From: a virus
Virus record (IMG/VR): IMGVR_UViG_3300030090_004264
Location: 1 to 41,870 of that record
Length of the DNA stretch: 41,870 nucleotides
Reading direction: 5' to 3' (one strand)
Shown here: positions 1-7,010 of the stretch, one piece after another
How positions within the stretch are numbered: position 1 is the stretch's first letter
Layout: every line of letters starts with the position of its first letter
Translations under genes and position numbers: made by a program
Notes under the pieces: generated by a model
What the model was told of the DNA's origin: nothing
The model's database searches: none
What the model saw: only the letters and a program-made list of their open reading frames with translations

Positions 1-205
1 CGTTATTTTGAACTGCTCCACCGATACCGACCTTACATATATCTGAATTTGAATTGGGCAGAACTGGTGCATTTGCTGTTGGAGGCGTATTGTTAACCAC
101 TGTGCTGGACACGGTATTATCGCCCGCCCATGAATTTTGTATTGAAAAAAACATGAATATTATTGTAGCGACAGCACACAATAAATAAAAATAAGCTTTA
201 AACAT
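1..205 (-). CDS. Secreted/membrane-anchored phage protein (C-terminus cut off by window edge)
   Basis: The first 68 residues are visible and the reading frame runs off the window edge. The start is an ATG at 205, directly after the stop of the basic protein gene upstream, with GGAGA about 9 bases before it. Residues 1-27 form a typical Sec signal peptide: a lysine, a hydrophobic core rich in L, F, I and M, then NSWAG, which suits cleavage near A27. A Thr/Asn/Pro-rich linker (NTPPTANAP) follows, then a segment with SDICKVG. I recall similar short signal-peptide proteins in marine podovirus-like phages but know no function. It probably acts in the host envelope, or is exported during lysis or superinfection control; that role is inferred. 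Confidence 0.7.
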   Translation of the reverse strand, partial: MFKAYFYLLCAVATIIFMFFSIQNSWAGDNTVSSTVVNNTPPTANAPVLPNSNSDICKVGIGGAVQNN

Positions 206-481
206 TTAACATCTCCATCTTTTTCTAGCTTGTCTTAACCTTGAATTAGGGTCCTTTGCGGCTTTTGGAAACTTTTTCATTTGTCCCGCACTTCTAGCAC
301 AGAACGACTTTCTTCTTTTCGCTGCTTTAGAACCAGGCTTTACTTTACCTGTCACAGCTGTTTTTAACTTAGAGCCGGGGTTGTCACGTCTATATTTAGC
401 AACACCTGCCTTAGTCATTCCCGCCCCTTTTTTAGTGGGGCGGAAATATTTTTTTGTTCTTGGTGGCTGTTTGTCTGCCAT
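206..481 (-). CDS. Small basic phage protein (DUF6321-like)
   Basis: A 91-residue protein rich in Lys and Arg. The central segment around residues 36-70 (GSKLKTAVTGKVKPGSKAAK, then RRKSFCARSAGQM) matches from memory a small basic family common in marine phages and cyanophages, annotated as DUF6321. The function is unknown; high positive charge suggests nucleic-acid contact in the capsid or nucleoid. Its start touches the stop of the upstream 90-aa gene, so the two are translationally coupled at the end of the structural operon. The family name is a recollection, not a search result. Confidence 0.75.
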   Translation of the reverse strand: MADKQPPRTKKYFRPTKKGAGMTKAGVAKYRRDNPGSKLKTAVTGKVKPGSKAAKRRKSFCARSAGQMKKFPKAAKDPNSRLRQARKRWRC

Positions 482-753
482 TATGCAAATATGCAGGTCA
501 ATGAAGTTACGTTAGTTAATGTGGCATGTATTCTATCTTGAAATCTAATACCACTATCACCTATGTAAGTTTCAATCACTGCTGTAGCTGAACCTGGAGT
601 ATCGAGGTCTAACAAAGTTGACCCTCCGCTTCCGTCTTTTAAAACAATACTACCAGCAGATCCACCACATACAGCATGAACAGCTATCAGTCTTGCAGGT
701 CCTGTTCCTACATTACCTGTTGCAGTAACTTTGGCCGATCTATAGTTAATCAT
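481..753 (-). CDS. Small beta-rich structural protein
   Basis: A 90-residue protein with alternating Thr/Gly/Val/Ile segments, as expected for an all-beta small virion protein, and no signal peptide or membrane segment. The start has AGGAG about 8 bases upstream. It lies just downstream of a putative head-fibre/decoration gene in the capsid operon, so a minor capsid or tail role is likely but inferred. A comparable small beta-rich protein (118 aa) lies at the right end of the window (40968-41324) among virion genes. Confidence 0.65.
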   Translation of the reverse strand: MINYRSAKVTATGNVGTGPARLIAVHAVCGGSAGSIVLKDGSGGSTLLDLDTPGSATAVIETYIGDSGIRFQDRIHATLTNVTSLTCIFA

Positions 754-762
754 TGTTTACTC

Positions 763-1509
763 CTATTCGTAACTAACAGCTCTGTCTTGAGCAGCCATTA
801 TGTAGTCAAGAGTTGTTACCTTAGTACCAGTTGCGTCACCTGACAAACTCATAGCGGCTAATTTTAGATTTGCTGTTGGAACGTTTGTTTGTGAAGTTCC
901 TACTTTTTTTCTATTTATGTAGAAATCTACAATATCAGTTGATGTGCCTTTAATAGCTTTGAAACCCAAAGTAATAAAGGTGTCATCAGCTAATGTTGCT
1001 TTTGTTGTATCATCAAATGTTACAGTGGTTGCAGTTCCACCTGATTCAGTGACACCTGAGATTACTGCACTACCATCAGCTAACAAAAATCCAATAATGT
1101 TGTCTGATGCTAAAGCGTTTTCAGGGTTGGTTGCAAATGTTTCTGTTAAACCAACAAGAATATCCATTTGATCTGCATCAGATGTTTTAATTCTTGTTTC
1201 GAACCATATTGCATCACCTGCTGTTGTAGGTAGAGAAAAGATCTCATGCTTACCTTGAATTGAAGCACCATCATTTTCTGTAGTTGCTGTAGATGTTAGG
1301 GCAATCTCACCACCAGTAGCATCTGCCACAATAGCAGCACTAGCTCCTGAGTCTTTAACGATTGTCCATCTTAATGTTGTGTCAACAGCACCTTCATAGA
1401 AATCATCCATGTAGGTGAATTGATCAGGCCACATTGATTGTTTTAAATTCTCAAGGCTACCTCTAGCTGATGAGAATAATAGTGGGCCTTTAAAGTGTGT
1501 TCCAGCCAT
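763..1509 (-). CDS. Putative head decoration/fibre protein, LamG-like fold
   Basis: This 248-residue protein has a short N-terminal region followed by a beta-sandwich-like pattern. Features such as WFETRIKTSDAD, VGLTET, DNIIGFLL and VDFYINRKKVG resemble concanavalin/LamG-type jelly-roll proteins that decorate phage heads. The start has a strong AAGGAGG about 8 bases upstream. It lies after the major capsid gene but is separated from it by a terminator-like hairpin, so its expression may be lower than or independent of capsid. Surface attachment to heads is inferred from fold pattern and position; a tail-associated role is possible. Confidence 0.6.
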   Translation of the reverse strand: MAGTHFKGPLLFSSARGSLENLKQSMWPDQFTYMDDFYEGAVDTTLRWTIVKDSGASAAIVADATGGEIALTSTATTENDGASIQGKHEIFSLPTTAGDAIWFETRIKTSDADQMDILVGLTETFATNPENALASDNIIGFLLADGSAVISGVTESGGTATTVTFDDTTKATLADDTFITLGFKAIKGTSTDIVDFYINRKKVGTSQTNVPTANLKLAAMSLSGDATGTKVTTLDYIMAAQDRAVSYE

Positions 1510-1607
1510 AATAAACCTCCTTGGTTGTATAGACCTTAACCATACAGTCTCTATACCGTCTGCTAGCTCAGTGGTGTATGGTCGTTATGCTAGACTTTCA
1601 ATATGGC

Positions 1608-1642
1608 ATAAAAAAAGGGCGCAGTCAAAGACATACGCCCTT
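1608..1642 (-). terminator. Rho-independent terminator after the major capsid gene
   Basis: Leftward RNA folds a 7-bp stem (AAGGGCG at 1636-1642 with CGCCCTT at 1615-1621, 14-base loop) followed by an unbroken run of seven U (1610-1616). It starts 18 bases after the capsid stop codon. This fits partial termination that keeps capsid mRNA abundant relative to the distal 248-aa gene. Confidence 0.8.
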
Positions 1643-1659
1643 CAGTATTAATTATAGTA

Positions 1660-2583
1660 TTATGCACCTGATGTACCGAAGACACATCTAGGATCGGAGA
1701 AACCAAATGAGTATCTCTCTCTAGCTTTGTATCTTACGTTACCTGTATCAAAGTCACCTTCCATAGATGTTCTGATTGGTGAACGGTTAAACATTTTGAA
1801 ACCGTTCGGCACGTCAGTTTTGATAAAGAATGCGTTAACGTCACTTAAGAAATGGTTAACTACATAACCCTCAGGGATCATACCCATGTTCTTAATTGCG
1901 TTAATGTCATTATCAGCTGTGCCTGTTCTTAATGCAGAAGCCATTAGTCTGTCAGCAGTAAACTGTAATTCTTTTGGAATAATTAGTTTTCTACCTTGAG
2001 CAGCGATCTTTAATCCACGCTCGTCTACGAATGCAGCGATGTCAATTAATGATTGCTCTAATGAAGTTTCATTAAGATCAGCGTCAGTTGCAAGTCTGTT
2101 GGATAGTGTTCCACCTTGTGCTAATGGGTGCTCTGTATTAATAAGTGACACACCATCACCACCAGGATTAGTTCCTGCGGCACCTGCAGCTGCAAAAGCG
2201 TTGTTTAAAACATCAATAGCTTTTACTTGTTTTGTGTTTGCCATTGATCTTGCAAGAGCTCTTGTGTATCTAGCAGCGAGTCTATCGTAAAGGTTATCTT
2301 CGATAGCTTCTTCTGTGATTGCAAAAGCTAATGCAATTGTTTCATGTGTATAACGGGCTGTAAACGCTTCGGTTGCTGTATCAAATGATACACCAGCACC
2401 TTCTGCTTTTGTTGGTGCGGAACCGAATCCAGCTAACATTACCTCTTCTTCGAACGCACGATCTGAAGTTTCTTCATCGAAAATTTCAGCGTGTTCGTTT
2501 TCGTACCTACTGTACTCCAAGCCAAACAGAGCGTTTAGACCTGGCTCTAACTCTTTAACGAGTTGACTTCTAGATATAGCCAT
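1660..2583 (-). CDS. Major capsid protein (HK97 fold, Mu gpT-like)
   Basis: A 307-residue protein forming the icosahedral shell. The N-terminal half has the features of Mu gpT/HK97-fold shells in this phage type: a short helix (SQLVKELEPGLNALFGL), an E-loop-like acidic stretch with EIFDEETSDRAFEEEV, then TARYTHETIALAFAITEEAIEDNLYD. The C-terminal half carries GRKLIIPKEL and ends with RYSFGFSDPRCVFGTSGA, the usual conserved tail. No N-terminal prohead-protease region is evident; assembly probably uses the scaffold gene upstream. Good Shine-Dalgarno (AGGAGG) before the ATG. Length and operon position (portal, scaffold, decoration, capsid) support the call. Confidence 0.9.
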   Translation of the reverse strand: MAISRSQLVKELEPGLNALFGLEYSRYENEHAEIFDEETSDRAFEEEVMLAGFGSAPTKAEGAGVSFDTATEAFTARYTHETIALAFAITEEAIEDNLYDRLAARYTRALARSMANTKQVKAIDVLNNAFAAAGAAGTNPGGDGVSLINTEHPLAQGGTLSNRLATDADLNETSLEQSLIDIAAFVDERGLKIAAQGRKLIIPKELQFTADRLMASALRTGTADNDINAIKNMGMIPEGYVVNHFLSDVNAFFIKTDVPNGFKMFNRSPIRTSMEGDFDTGNVRYKARERYSFGFSDPRCVFGTSGA

Positions 2584-2594
2584 AGTTTAACCTC

Positions 2595-3173
2595 CTATAC
2601 GCCTGTTGTATCAGTGTACTGATGCTTATTAATTCTAACAAGAATGTTAGCGTTAGCAGCAGTATAGTCACTGTTATCTGGGTCTGTTGATAAGTCATAC
2701 ACAGCGAAGTTTGATGCATTACTAGTTGCGAATGTATCGCCGTCTAGTGCTACGTTTGAAATACCTGATTTGGTATTCCCTGCGCTGTATGTTGCAATAT
2801 TAGCTGTAGAGCCAACTTGTGCTCTACCACCATTAGTATCATCTACTTTGACTTCAAATATTACATTTGGGTCACTGATAACGTTTGCAACTATGTCGTC
2901 AGCTACAATCGCACCTGGGTAATGGTTTTGAAATGTTGGTTTTTGTGTTGTTGGATCTGTGTAGAAACAACCGTTGAAAATACCAACAAGCTCAGCACCG
3001 GCAGATGATCCTCTTGAGATTGATCCGTTTGCATTCAGCACGACTGGATCTCCCATAAAGATGGAGTTTGTCTCGTTGCTAGCGATAGTCATTTGTTGTT
3101 GACCTTGTCCGTTATAAGCGGAACCCATCATTAGCACTGGACGAAATCCAAAATTACCGTTTTGATTTGCCAT
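2595..3173 (-). CDS. Putative capsid decoration/stabilising protein
   Basis: A 192-residue protein starting MANQNGNFGFRPV, with hydrophobic beta strands, GDPVVLNANGSI and VGIFNGCFY segments. Many small marine phages have a gene of this kind immediately before the major capsid gene, usually annotated only as a structural protein; the pattern resembles DUF2190/decoration-type small beta barrels. AAGGAG precedes the ATG. It is 11 bases from the capsid start, implying similarly high expression. Exact role is unproven; decoration or head stabilisation is the best inference. Confidence 0.6.
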   Translation of the reverse strand: MANQNGNFGFRPVLMMGSAYNGQGQQQMTIASNETNSIFMGDPVVLNANGSISRGSSAGAELVGIFNGCFYTDPTTQKPTFQNHYPGAIVADDIVANVISDPNVIFEVKVDDTNGGRAQVGSTANIATYSAGNTKSGISNVALDGDTFATSNASNFAVYDLSTDPDNSDYTAANANILVRINKHQYTDTTGV

Positions 3174-3231
3174 TGTTTTACTCCTTAAAAGTAAAGTTAA
3201 TAAATGTAACTAACAATGGCTTGTAAAAAAC

Positions 3232-3690
3232 TTATTCAGTCTTTTGTGAGCCACCGAAAGTCACCCTGCTTTGCCTATCAGGTTTGCTGATTGGCATACT
3301 GGGGTGAGCATCCTTTAGTAGATCATTATCAACTGCTTTTATCTGATCTTGAGTAAGACCTGAATAATAAGCATCTCGTTGCTTAATGAGCTCTTCAGGA
3401 ATGCGAGCCAGCAATAAGCCACCTACTCCAATGACCCCTGCGTGTTTACCATCTTCAATTGTTGGTAATTGCCAGTCAGGATATTCGTCTGCTCTTACTA
3501 GCTCATAGCCCTCACGTAAACGACTAATCACGTTCTTAGTGTCCTGGTATCCCTGAACTTCTGCTCTTATCCAACGATGGATATAACCATCTGGCGCAGG
3601 CGGTGCATCAAGTGATGACGGTCTCTGCCAAACACGTTTACGTTGAGTTTTTACCCGCGTGTCAGCAGATCTTGAGGTTTTAGTTGTCAT
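3232..3690 (-). CDS. Conserved phage head-module protein, function unknown
   Basis: A 152-residue soluble protein. It has a basic N-terminus, then YIHRWIRAEVQGYQDTKNV, REGYELVRADEYPDWQLP and a hydrophobic GVIGVGGLLLARIP followed by a helical charged segment. I recall proteins with this order between scaffold and capsid genes in marine podovirus-like phages but no assigned role. Its start overlaps the scaffold stop by 4 bases, so it is translationally coupled. It may be an assembly factor or minor head protein. Confidence 0.6.
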   Translation of the reverse strand: MTTKTSRSADTRVKTQRKRVWQRPSSLDAPPAPDGYIHRWIRAEVQGYQDTKNVISRLREGYELVRADEYPDWQLPTIEDGKHAGVIGVGGLLLARIPEELIKQRDAYYSGLTQDQIKAVDNDLLKDAHPSMPISKPDRQSRVTFGGSQKTE

Positions 3691-4619
3691 GCTTGACCTC
3701 CTTGTTTAACGTACTTTGCGTACTCTGTTAGTGGCACACCGAGTTTCTTAGCAATAGCGACTTGTGAGGGTGTGAGTCTCACGGTCTTGCTGCGTGCATT
3801 TTTAGAAGATGAACGATTTGCGCTTGCTACAGCCTGCACGGGTCTGTCATCAGCAGAAGTATCGTTCGCTTCAGCCTCGAACTTATGAGGAAATTCATTT
3901 TTCATGCGTTTATCAATCTCACTATAGTATTCTTCTGACTTCGGGTCAAATCCTTCTTGTCCCACAAGTTTTTTGTGAATTGATATGGCTGTGTAAGTCA
4001 TGGCCTCGTCATTACCAAACCATGTATTATCATTAGCCCATTTTTCTGCACGTGGATCAGGTGGAGCTGCAGGAGCTTTAGGAGCGTCTGGTGTTTTAAC
4101 CTCTGTCCCCTCTTCTGCTTTTGCACTGTTTCTAGCTTCACTTGCCCTTAGACGCTCTGCGTCTATTGTTAACTTAGTGAGCTCTTCTTGTGCTTCAACC
4201 TGAGCCTTAACATCGTTATCAGCAACAGCTTTTTGATATCTATCTTGTAAAGCTGCTTTTGAAATCTCTACTCTGTTTTTAAATTCATTTAAATAACCAG
4301 TGTCTAGATCTTTATATTTTTTATCTAAATCTGTGTATTGTTTTTTGATTCCATCTGCATATTCAATAGCAGCTTTTTCACGTCTTTCAGCTTCCCGCAT
4401 TTTAGCAGTCAACTTATCAATACGTTTTTTTACGCTATCAGAATATTCGTTAAGATCTTCTTCGTTTGATTGTTCTTCCTTTTGCTCGGCTTTTACCTCA
4501 CGAACGGAAGTATCCTGTTCTTGTTCTTGAACTTCGACTTCGTCTTGCTTCTGTTCTTCTTTTATATCTACATCAACAGGATTGCCTGATGTATCTATAT
4601 CTACCATTTTTTCCGGCAT
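3687..4619 (-). CDS. Capsid scaffolding protein
   Basis: A 310-residue, highly charged protein. Residues about 10-60 are very acidic and Gln/Glu rich; residues about 60-165 form a long predicted coiled coil (KKRIDKLTAKMREAERREKA, then a heptad-like region to about 165). After a Pro/Ala linker, the C-terminus is basic with LTPSQVAIAKKLGVPLTEYA, a capsid-binding type tail often found in phage scaffolds. It lies between the portal/holin block and the capsid gene, the usual place. No protease domain is seen. It should template prohead assembly and then leave the head. Confidence 0.82.
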   Translation of the reverse strand: MPEKMVDIDTSGNPVDVDIKEEQKQDEVEVQEQEQDTSVREVKAEQKEEQSNEEDLNEYSDSVKKRIDKLTAKMREAERREKAAIEYADGIKKQYTDLDKKYKDLDTGYLNEFKNRVEISKAALQDRYQKAVADNDVKAQVEAQEELTKLTIDAERLRASEARNSAKAEEGTEVKTPDAPKAPAAPPDPRAEKWANDNTWFGNDEAMTYTAISIHKKLVGQEGFDPKSEEYYSEIDKRMKNEFPHKFEAEANDTSADDRPVQAVASANRSSSKNARSKTVRLTPSQVAIAKKLGVPLTEYAKYVKQGGQA

Positions 4620-4639
4620 GGGCCATGACCTCCATGAGT

Positions 4640-5047
4640 CTATTTATATGTTGCATGTAATATGTCTTCCGGATCATCAATCACTGCTAAGACCTCATCA
4701 TCGTTCAAAAGTCTTAACTCCCCACCATCTATTTTAATCCTTGAGCCTGCGTACTTAGCAAAAAGAACCCAATCTTTTTCTTTGCACCAAGGGCCTTCAG
4801 GAAACCTTTCTTTATCTTTATATGCATCTGGACCAATTTTCAAGACTAATCCTACATTAGTTGTAAGTTGAATTTCTTCTTGAGCCTTGTCTGTAAGATG
4901 CACACCTCCCTTTGTTTTTCTCACACCAGTATGTGGCATGATTAACATGCGCCAACCAGTTGGCTTTGGAAGCTTTTGCATGTCTGTCATTTCTTTAGCT
5001 TTCTCTTCTTTTTTAGCTAAATAATCAGGTAATATTAGTTTACTCAT
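4640..5047 (-). CDS. groES: Phage co-chaperonin, GroES/Cpn10 (gp31-like)
   Basis: A 135-residue protein with a Cpn10 core at about 28-128. KPTGWRMLIMPH is the first core strand, a mobile-loop equivalent contains TKGGVHLTDKAQ (Gly47-Gly48-Val-His-Leu, the position of the GGIVL GroEL-binding tripeptide of GroES), then VGLVLKIGPDAY, WVLFAKYAGSRIKIDG and LRLLNDDEVLAVI, the roof and final strands. A 27-residue charged N-terminal extension is unusual for GroES. It should cap the host GroEL chamber to fold phage proteins, most likely the capsid subunit, as T4 gp31 does. Immediately upstream of scaffold and capsid genes, which fits. Confidence in family is high; client is inferred. Confidence 0.88.
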   Translation of the reverse strand: MSKLILPDYLAKKEEKAKEMTDMQKLPKPTGWRMLIMPHTGVRKTKGGVHLTDKAQEEIQLTTNVGLVLKIGPDAYKDKERFPEGPWCKEKDWVLFAKYAGSRIKIDGGELRLLNDDEVLAVIDDPEDILHATYK

Positions 5048-5231
5048 TTTCTTCGAACCTCTTCATTGTTTCTTGCATTTCTGATTTTGTTGATCTTAGT
5101 GCTTCTAGCTTGCCTGTCAAATATTTATATTCGTCCCAATCCTTTACACCAGAGGTTAACATCTCCAATAGATCAGCTTCTCGTTCTTCAATTTGTTTTT
5201 TGAAGGTAGTGAATAATTGAAATATATCCAC
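5040..5231 (-). CDS. Small helical protein, unknown
   Basis: A 63-residue protein predicted as two helices: a charged helix with KKQIEEREADLLEML, the turn GVKDWDEYKYLTG, then a second helix KLEALRSTKSEMQETMKRF. No membrane segment. It overlaps the groES start by 8 bases and its ATG abuts the holin stop, so it is translated with holin and co-chaperonin. Short helical-hairpin proteins of this type are common in marine phages; function unknown. Confidence 0.65.
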   Translation of the reverse strand: MDIFQLFTTFKKQIEEREADLLEMLTSGVKDWDEYKYLTGKLEALRSTKSEMQETMKRFEENE

Positions 5232-5626
5232 TATTTCTTTTTAGTGATAAGGCCCATAGCACCTTTTGCTCCCTTGATGCCAAAGCTCGCACTACAGGCG
5301 ATGTATAAGAGGTGCTTATAGTAATCAGGGAGTGAGTGTAAGGCTTCAAAACCAGCTTTTATATGTGGTGTCCATCCGGGTATGAAGACTGCCACCGCCG
5401 GAACCAACAGGCATATTAAAATTAGCTCGTCTTTCCAGCTCCCTTTCATTTGGTCAACAGCAGAAGCCTCCCAGCCAATTTTTCCGGCGATCTGCTGTTC
5501 TTTGAGAGACTTCTGTGCTTTGATTTCTGTTAATGCTAATTCAGCTTTTGCCTTTTTAGTCTCGACAAAACCTTTGACCGCATTACCAACTAAGTTTGAT
5601 AGGGGACCTACTAAGAGATTAAACAT
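5231..5626 (-). CDS. Holin (3-TM type)
   Basis: A 131-residue protein. After an N-terminal amphipathic helix and a charged helix (about 20-60) come hydrophobic spans at about 68-87 (ELILICLLVPAVAVFIPGW) and about 103-118 (YYKHLLYIACSASFGIKGAK), ending in a basic GLITKKK tail. This pattern and length fit the 3-TM holin family (Pfam PF11351 in my memory). It would perforate the inner membrane so that the lysozyme encoded at 31122-31583 reaches the peptidoglycan. It is unlinked to that lysozyme and sits instead between the basic microproteins and the head genes. Confidence 0.75.
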   Translation of the reverse strand: MFNLLVGPLSNLVGNAVKGFVETKKAKAELALTEIKAQKSLKEQQIAGKIGWEASAVDQMKGSWKDELILICLLVPAVAVFIPGWTPHIKAGFEALHSLPDYYKHLLYIACSASFGIKGAKGAMGLITKKK

Positions 5627-5732
5627 TAGTGACTATTAAGTAGATAACAACAACAGCTGCTCCACCAACTAACATCTTTCCTTTTTTATTTAAGTTGTCC
5701 CATTTAGTTTTTAGGGATTTAATCATTTCCAT
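5619..5732 (-). CDS. 37-aa single-span membrane microprotein
   Basis: A short gene with a good Shine-Dalgarno (AGGAG, 8 bases before the ATG). The product starts MEMIKSLKTKWDNLNKKGK and continues with one hydrophobic segment (MLVGGAAVVVIYLIV) ending in TNV. N-in/C-out topology is likely from the basic N-terminal half. It overlaps the holin start by 8 bases, so it is coupled to the holin, and may be a holin partner or a spanin-like/antiholin peptide; this role is inference from position and membrane span. Confidence 0.6.
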   Translation of the reverse strand: MEMIKSLKTKWDNLNKKGKMLVGGAAVVVIYLIVTNV

Positions 5733-5875
5733 TAGAATACTCCTTTAAATGGTTTCTTCTTTACTTGCACTGCTTTTTGACCTTGAGTCTTAGACTTTGC
5801 AGGGTCAACCACAGGTGACTTGTAAGGAACTTTTTTACCGTCAATAACAGTATTATTATCTGTAGCTTTGTCCAT
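5732..5875 (-). CDS. 47-aa basic microprotein
   Basis: The stop shares one base with the start of the next microprotein (TAATG), and the ATG is preceded by a purine-rich GGAAGGGG. The product begins MDKATDNNTVIDGKKVPYKS and ends with a run of Lys, then PFKGVF. It is one of a series of tiny Lys-rich proteins between portal and holin. No domain recognised; possibly a minor virion or DNA-binding protein. Confidence 0.55.
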   Translation of the reverse strand: MDKATDNNTVIDGKKVPYKSPVVDPAKSKTQGQKAVQVKKKPFKGVF

Positions 5876-6015
5876 TACTTTTTCCCCTTCCTTACTGTTT
5901 GTGCTGCTCTTCTAAAGTTAGCTGCAGTAGGTGCACCCTTGGCACCTTTCTTACGCATCTTACCACCACGTTTTCTTTTAGCATGTATGTTTGCGTATAA
6001 ACCTGGTCTAGCCAT
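5875..6015 (-). CDS. 46-aa conserved basic phage protein (MARPGLYANIHAKRKR type)
   Basis: The product starts MARPGLYANIHAKRKRGGKM and continues with RKKGAKGAPTAANFRRAAQT. This N-terminal signature is one I recognise from many marine phages, including cyanophages, always as a very short basic protein of unknown function. The gene overlaps the next one at TAATG. The conservation of such a short sequence across phages argues that it is translated; a DNA- or RNA-binding virion role is only a guess. Confidence 0.7.
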   Translation of the reverse strand: MARPGLYANIHAKRKRGGKMRKKGAKGAPTAANFRRAAQTVRKGKK

Positions 6016-6017
6016 AA

Positions 6018-6272
6018 TTATCTCTTTTTAATTATTTTACTTGTGCCCTTCATTTGCATACCGACTTTAGCTTTCCTAATGACTCCGCCTCTTTTTTTTA
6101 ACTTTAAAGACTTGGGATTTCTATTTGGCATCATTTTTTTCATAGCTTCATCAAACTGTGTTTTTAGGTCATTCATATCAAGATCACGTATTGCTTGCTC
6201 AACTTTAGGGTCTTTCAAACTCCCTGGCACTGATATCATGACTCCACTTCTTGTTTTAAAAGTTACCATCAT
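6018..6272 (-). CDS. 84-aa basic protein with KVGMQMKGTS tail
   Basis: Residues 1-60 look like a small folded alpha/beta unit (VTFKTRSGVMISVPGSLKD, VEQAIRDLD). The C-terminus, VIRKAKVGMQMKGTSKIIKK, is nearly identical to the C-terminus of the next gene upstream (6269-6661). The shared tail is also visible as a similar stretch of about 48 bp in the DNA. The start overlaps the upstream stop by 4 bases. Strong Shine-Dalgarno AAGGAGG. Function unknown; the tail may be a capsid- or assembly-targeting tag. Confidence 0.65.
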   Translation of the reverse strand: MMVTFKTRSGVMISVPGSLKDPKVEQAIRDLDMNDLKTQFDEAMKKMMPNRNPKSLKLKKRGGVIRKAKVGMQMKGTSKIIKKR

Positions 6273-6661
6273 TTCCTCCTTTTAATCAAAGGACTTGTGC
6301 CCTTCATTTGCATTCCTACTTTAGCTTTTTTAATGACACCACGACCAATGAGAATATCCTTCATTGTTACTTTGCCGTCTTTATTTAAATCTGGAAAACT
6401 TTTCTTTTTCTTCTTTTTTACTTGCTTACCTTTTTTTAAACCCTGTGCTTTTAGTTTAGCAGTGGCCTCTGAGAGTCCACCGTCTTTGAGAAGTTTCATC
6501 TGTTTGGCTTGTGACATATCCTCTGAGCCACCCATGATCGCTCTAACTGCTCTATCATAAGCAGGTTTTGGTAAAGTTTTGTTGTCTAATGATCTTTTAA
6601 GAGCGTCAAGAATCATTGATTGCATTCCTGATCCGCCAAGTTTTTTTAAATTATCTGCCAT
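6269..6661 (-). CDS. 130-aa basic protein with EF-hand-like loop and shared C-terminal tag
   Basis: Helical N-terminal region (about 1-75), a Lys-rich spacer with six consecutive Lys (about 83-88), then DLNKDGKVTMKD at 91-102. This fits the 12-residue EF-hand/dockerin calcium loop: Asp91, Asn93, Asp95-Gly96, Thr99 and Asp102 at positions 1, 3, 5, 6, 9 and 12. The C-terminal tag KKAKVGMQMKGTSPLIKRRK matches that of the 84-aa neighbour. It lies in the portal-to-holin interval with other basic proteins. Calcium binding is inferred from the loop alone; no paired second EF-hand is visible. Confidence 0.65.
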   Translation of the reverse strand: MADNLKKLGGSGMQSMILDALKRSLDNKTLPKPAYDRAVRAIMGGSEDMSQAKQMKLLKDGGLSEATAKLKAQGLKKGKQVKKKKKKSFPDLNKDGKVTMKDILIGRGVIKKAKVGMQMKGTSPLIKRRK

Positions 6662-6686
6662 GTAAAAAAATTACATTATTTTTATC

Positions 6687-7010
6687 TTAATGCAAGTCTC
6701 CCCTTTTAAAGTTTGGATCCATGTTCATCTTTGCCCACTCGAATAATGCATCAGCTTCATCTTTGTTCAAGTACAACATGTAAAGTTGTCGGACTATTGA
6801 CAGGTATGCACTAGCAACGATCAGCGGATCGAACTCTTCTGTGATGTATTGAAGGCTATTGTTAGTTTGATCACGAATAACGGTCTGCAAATCCTCCATT
6901 TGCTCCGGTGTAATCGCCTTTAATTGATGTTTAAGTCCTTTTGGAACGAGTTTTTCCTGCTTTGGAGAGGGCGATTGCAACTTTTTGTTTTTGTGCTCTT
7001 TTTTTGCCAT
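6687..7010 (-). CDS. 107-aa protein of the portal-holin interval, unknown
   Basis: N-terminal basic segment (about 1-30), then a helical acidic-neutral part with QLKAITPEQMEDLQTVIRDQ and SAYLSIVRQLYMLYLNKDEADALFEWAK. The body looks like a compact helical domain. The start at 7010 overlaps the 3' end of the 99-aa gene by 80 bases in another frame and has no obvious Shine-Dalgarno; an internal start at Met38 would remove the overlap but lose the basic segment. No family recognised. Confidence 0.6.
   Translation of the reverse strand: MAKKEHKNKKLQSPSPKQEKLVPKGLKHQLKAITPEQMEDLQTVIRDQTNNSLQYITEEFDPLIVASAYLSIVRQLYMLYLNKDEADALFEWAKMNMDPNFKRGDLH

Noticed and set aside
1550-1605. tRNA-like segment (TAGCTCAGTGGT) on the plus strand
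   Set aside because: Resembles a tRNA D-arm but has no matching acceptor stem, anticodon arm or T-arm; chance or remnant only.
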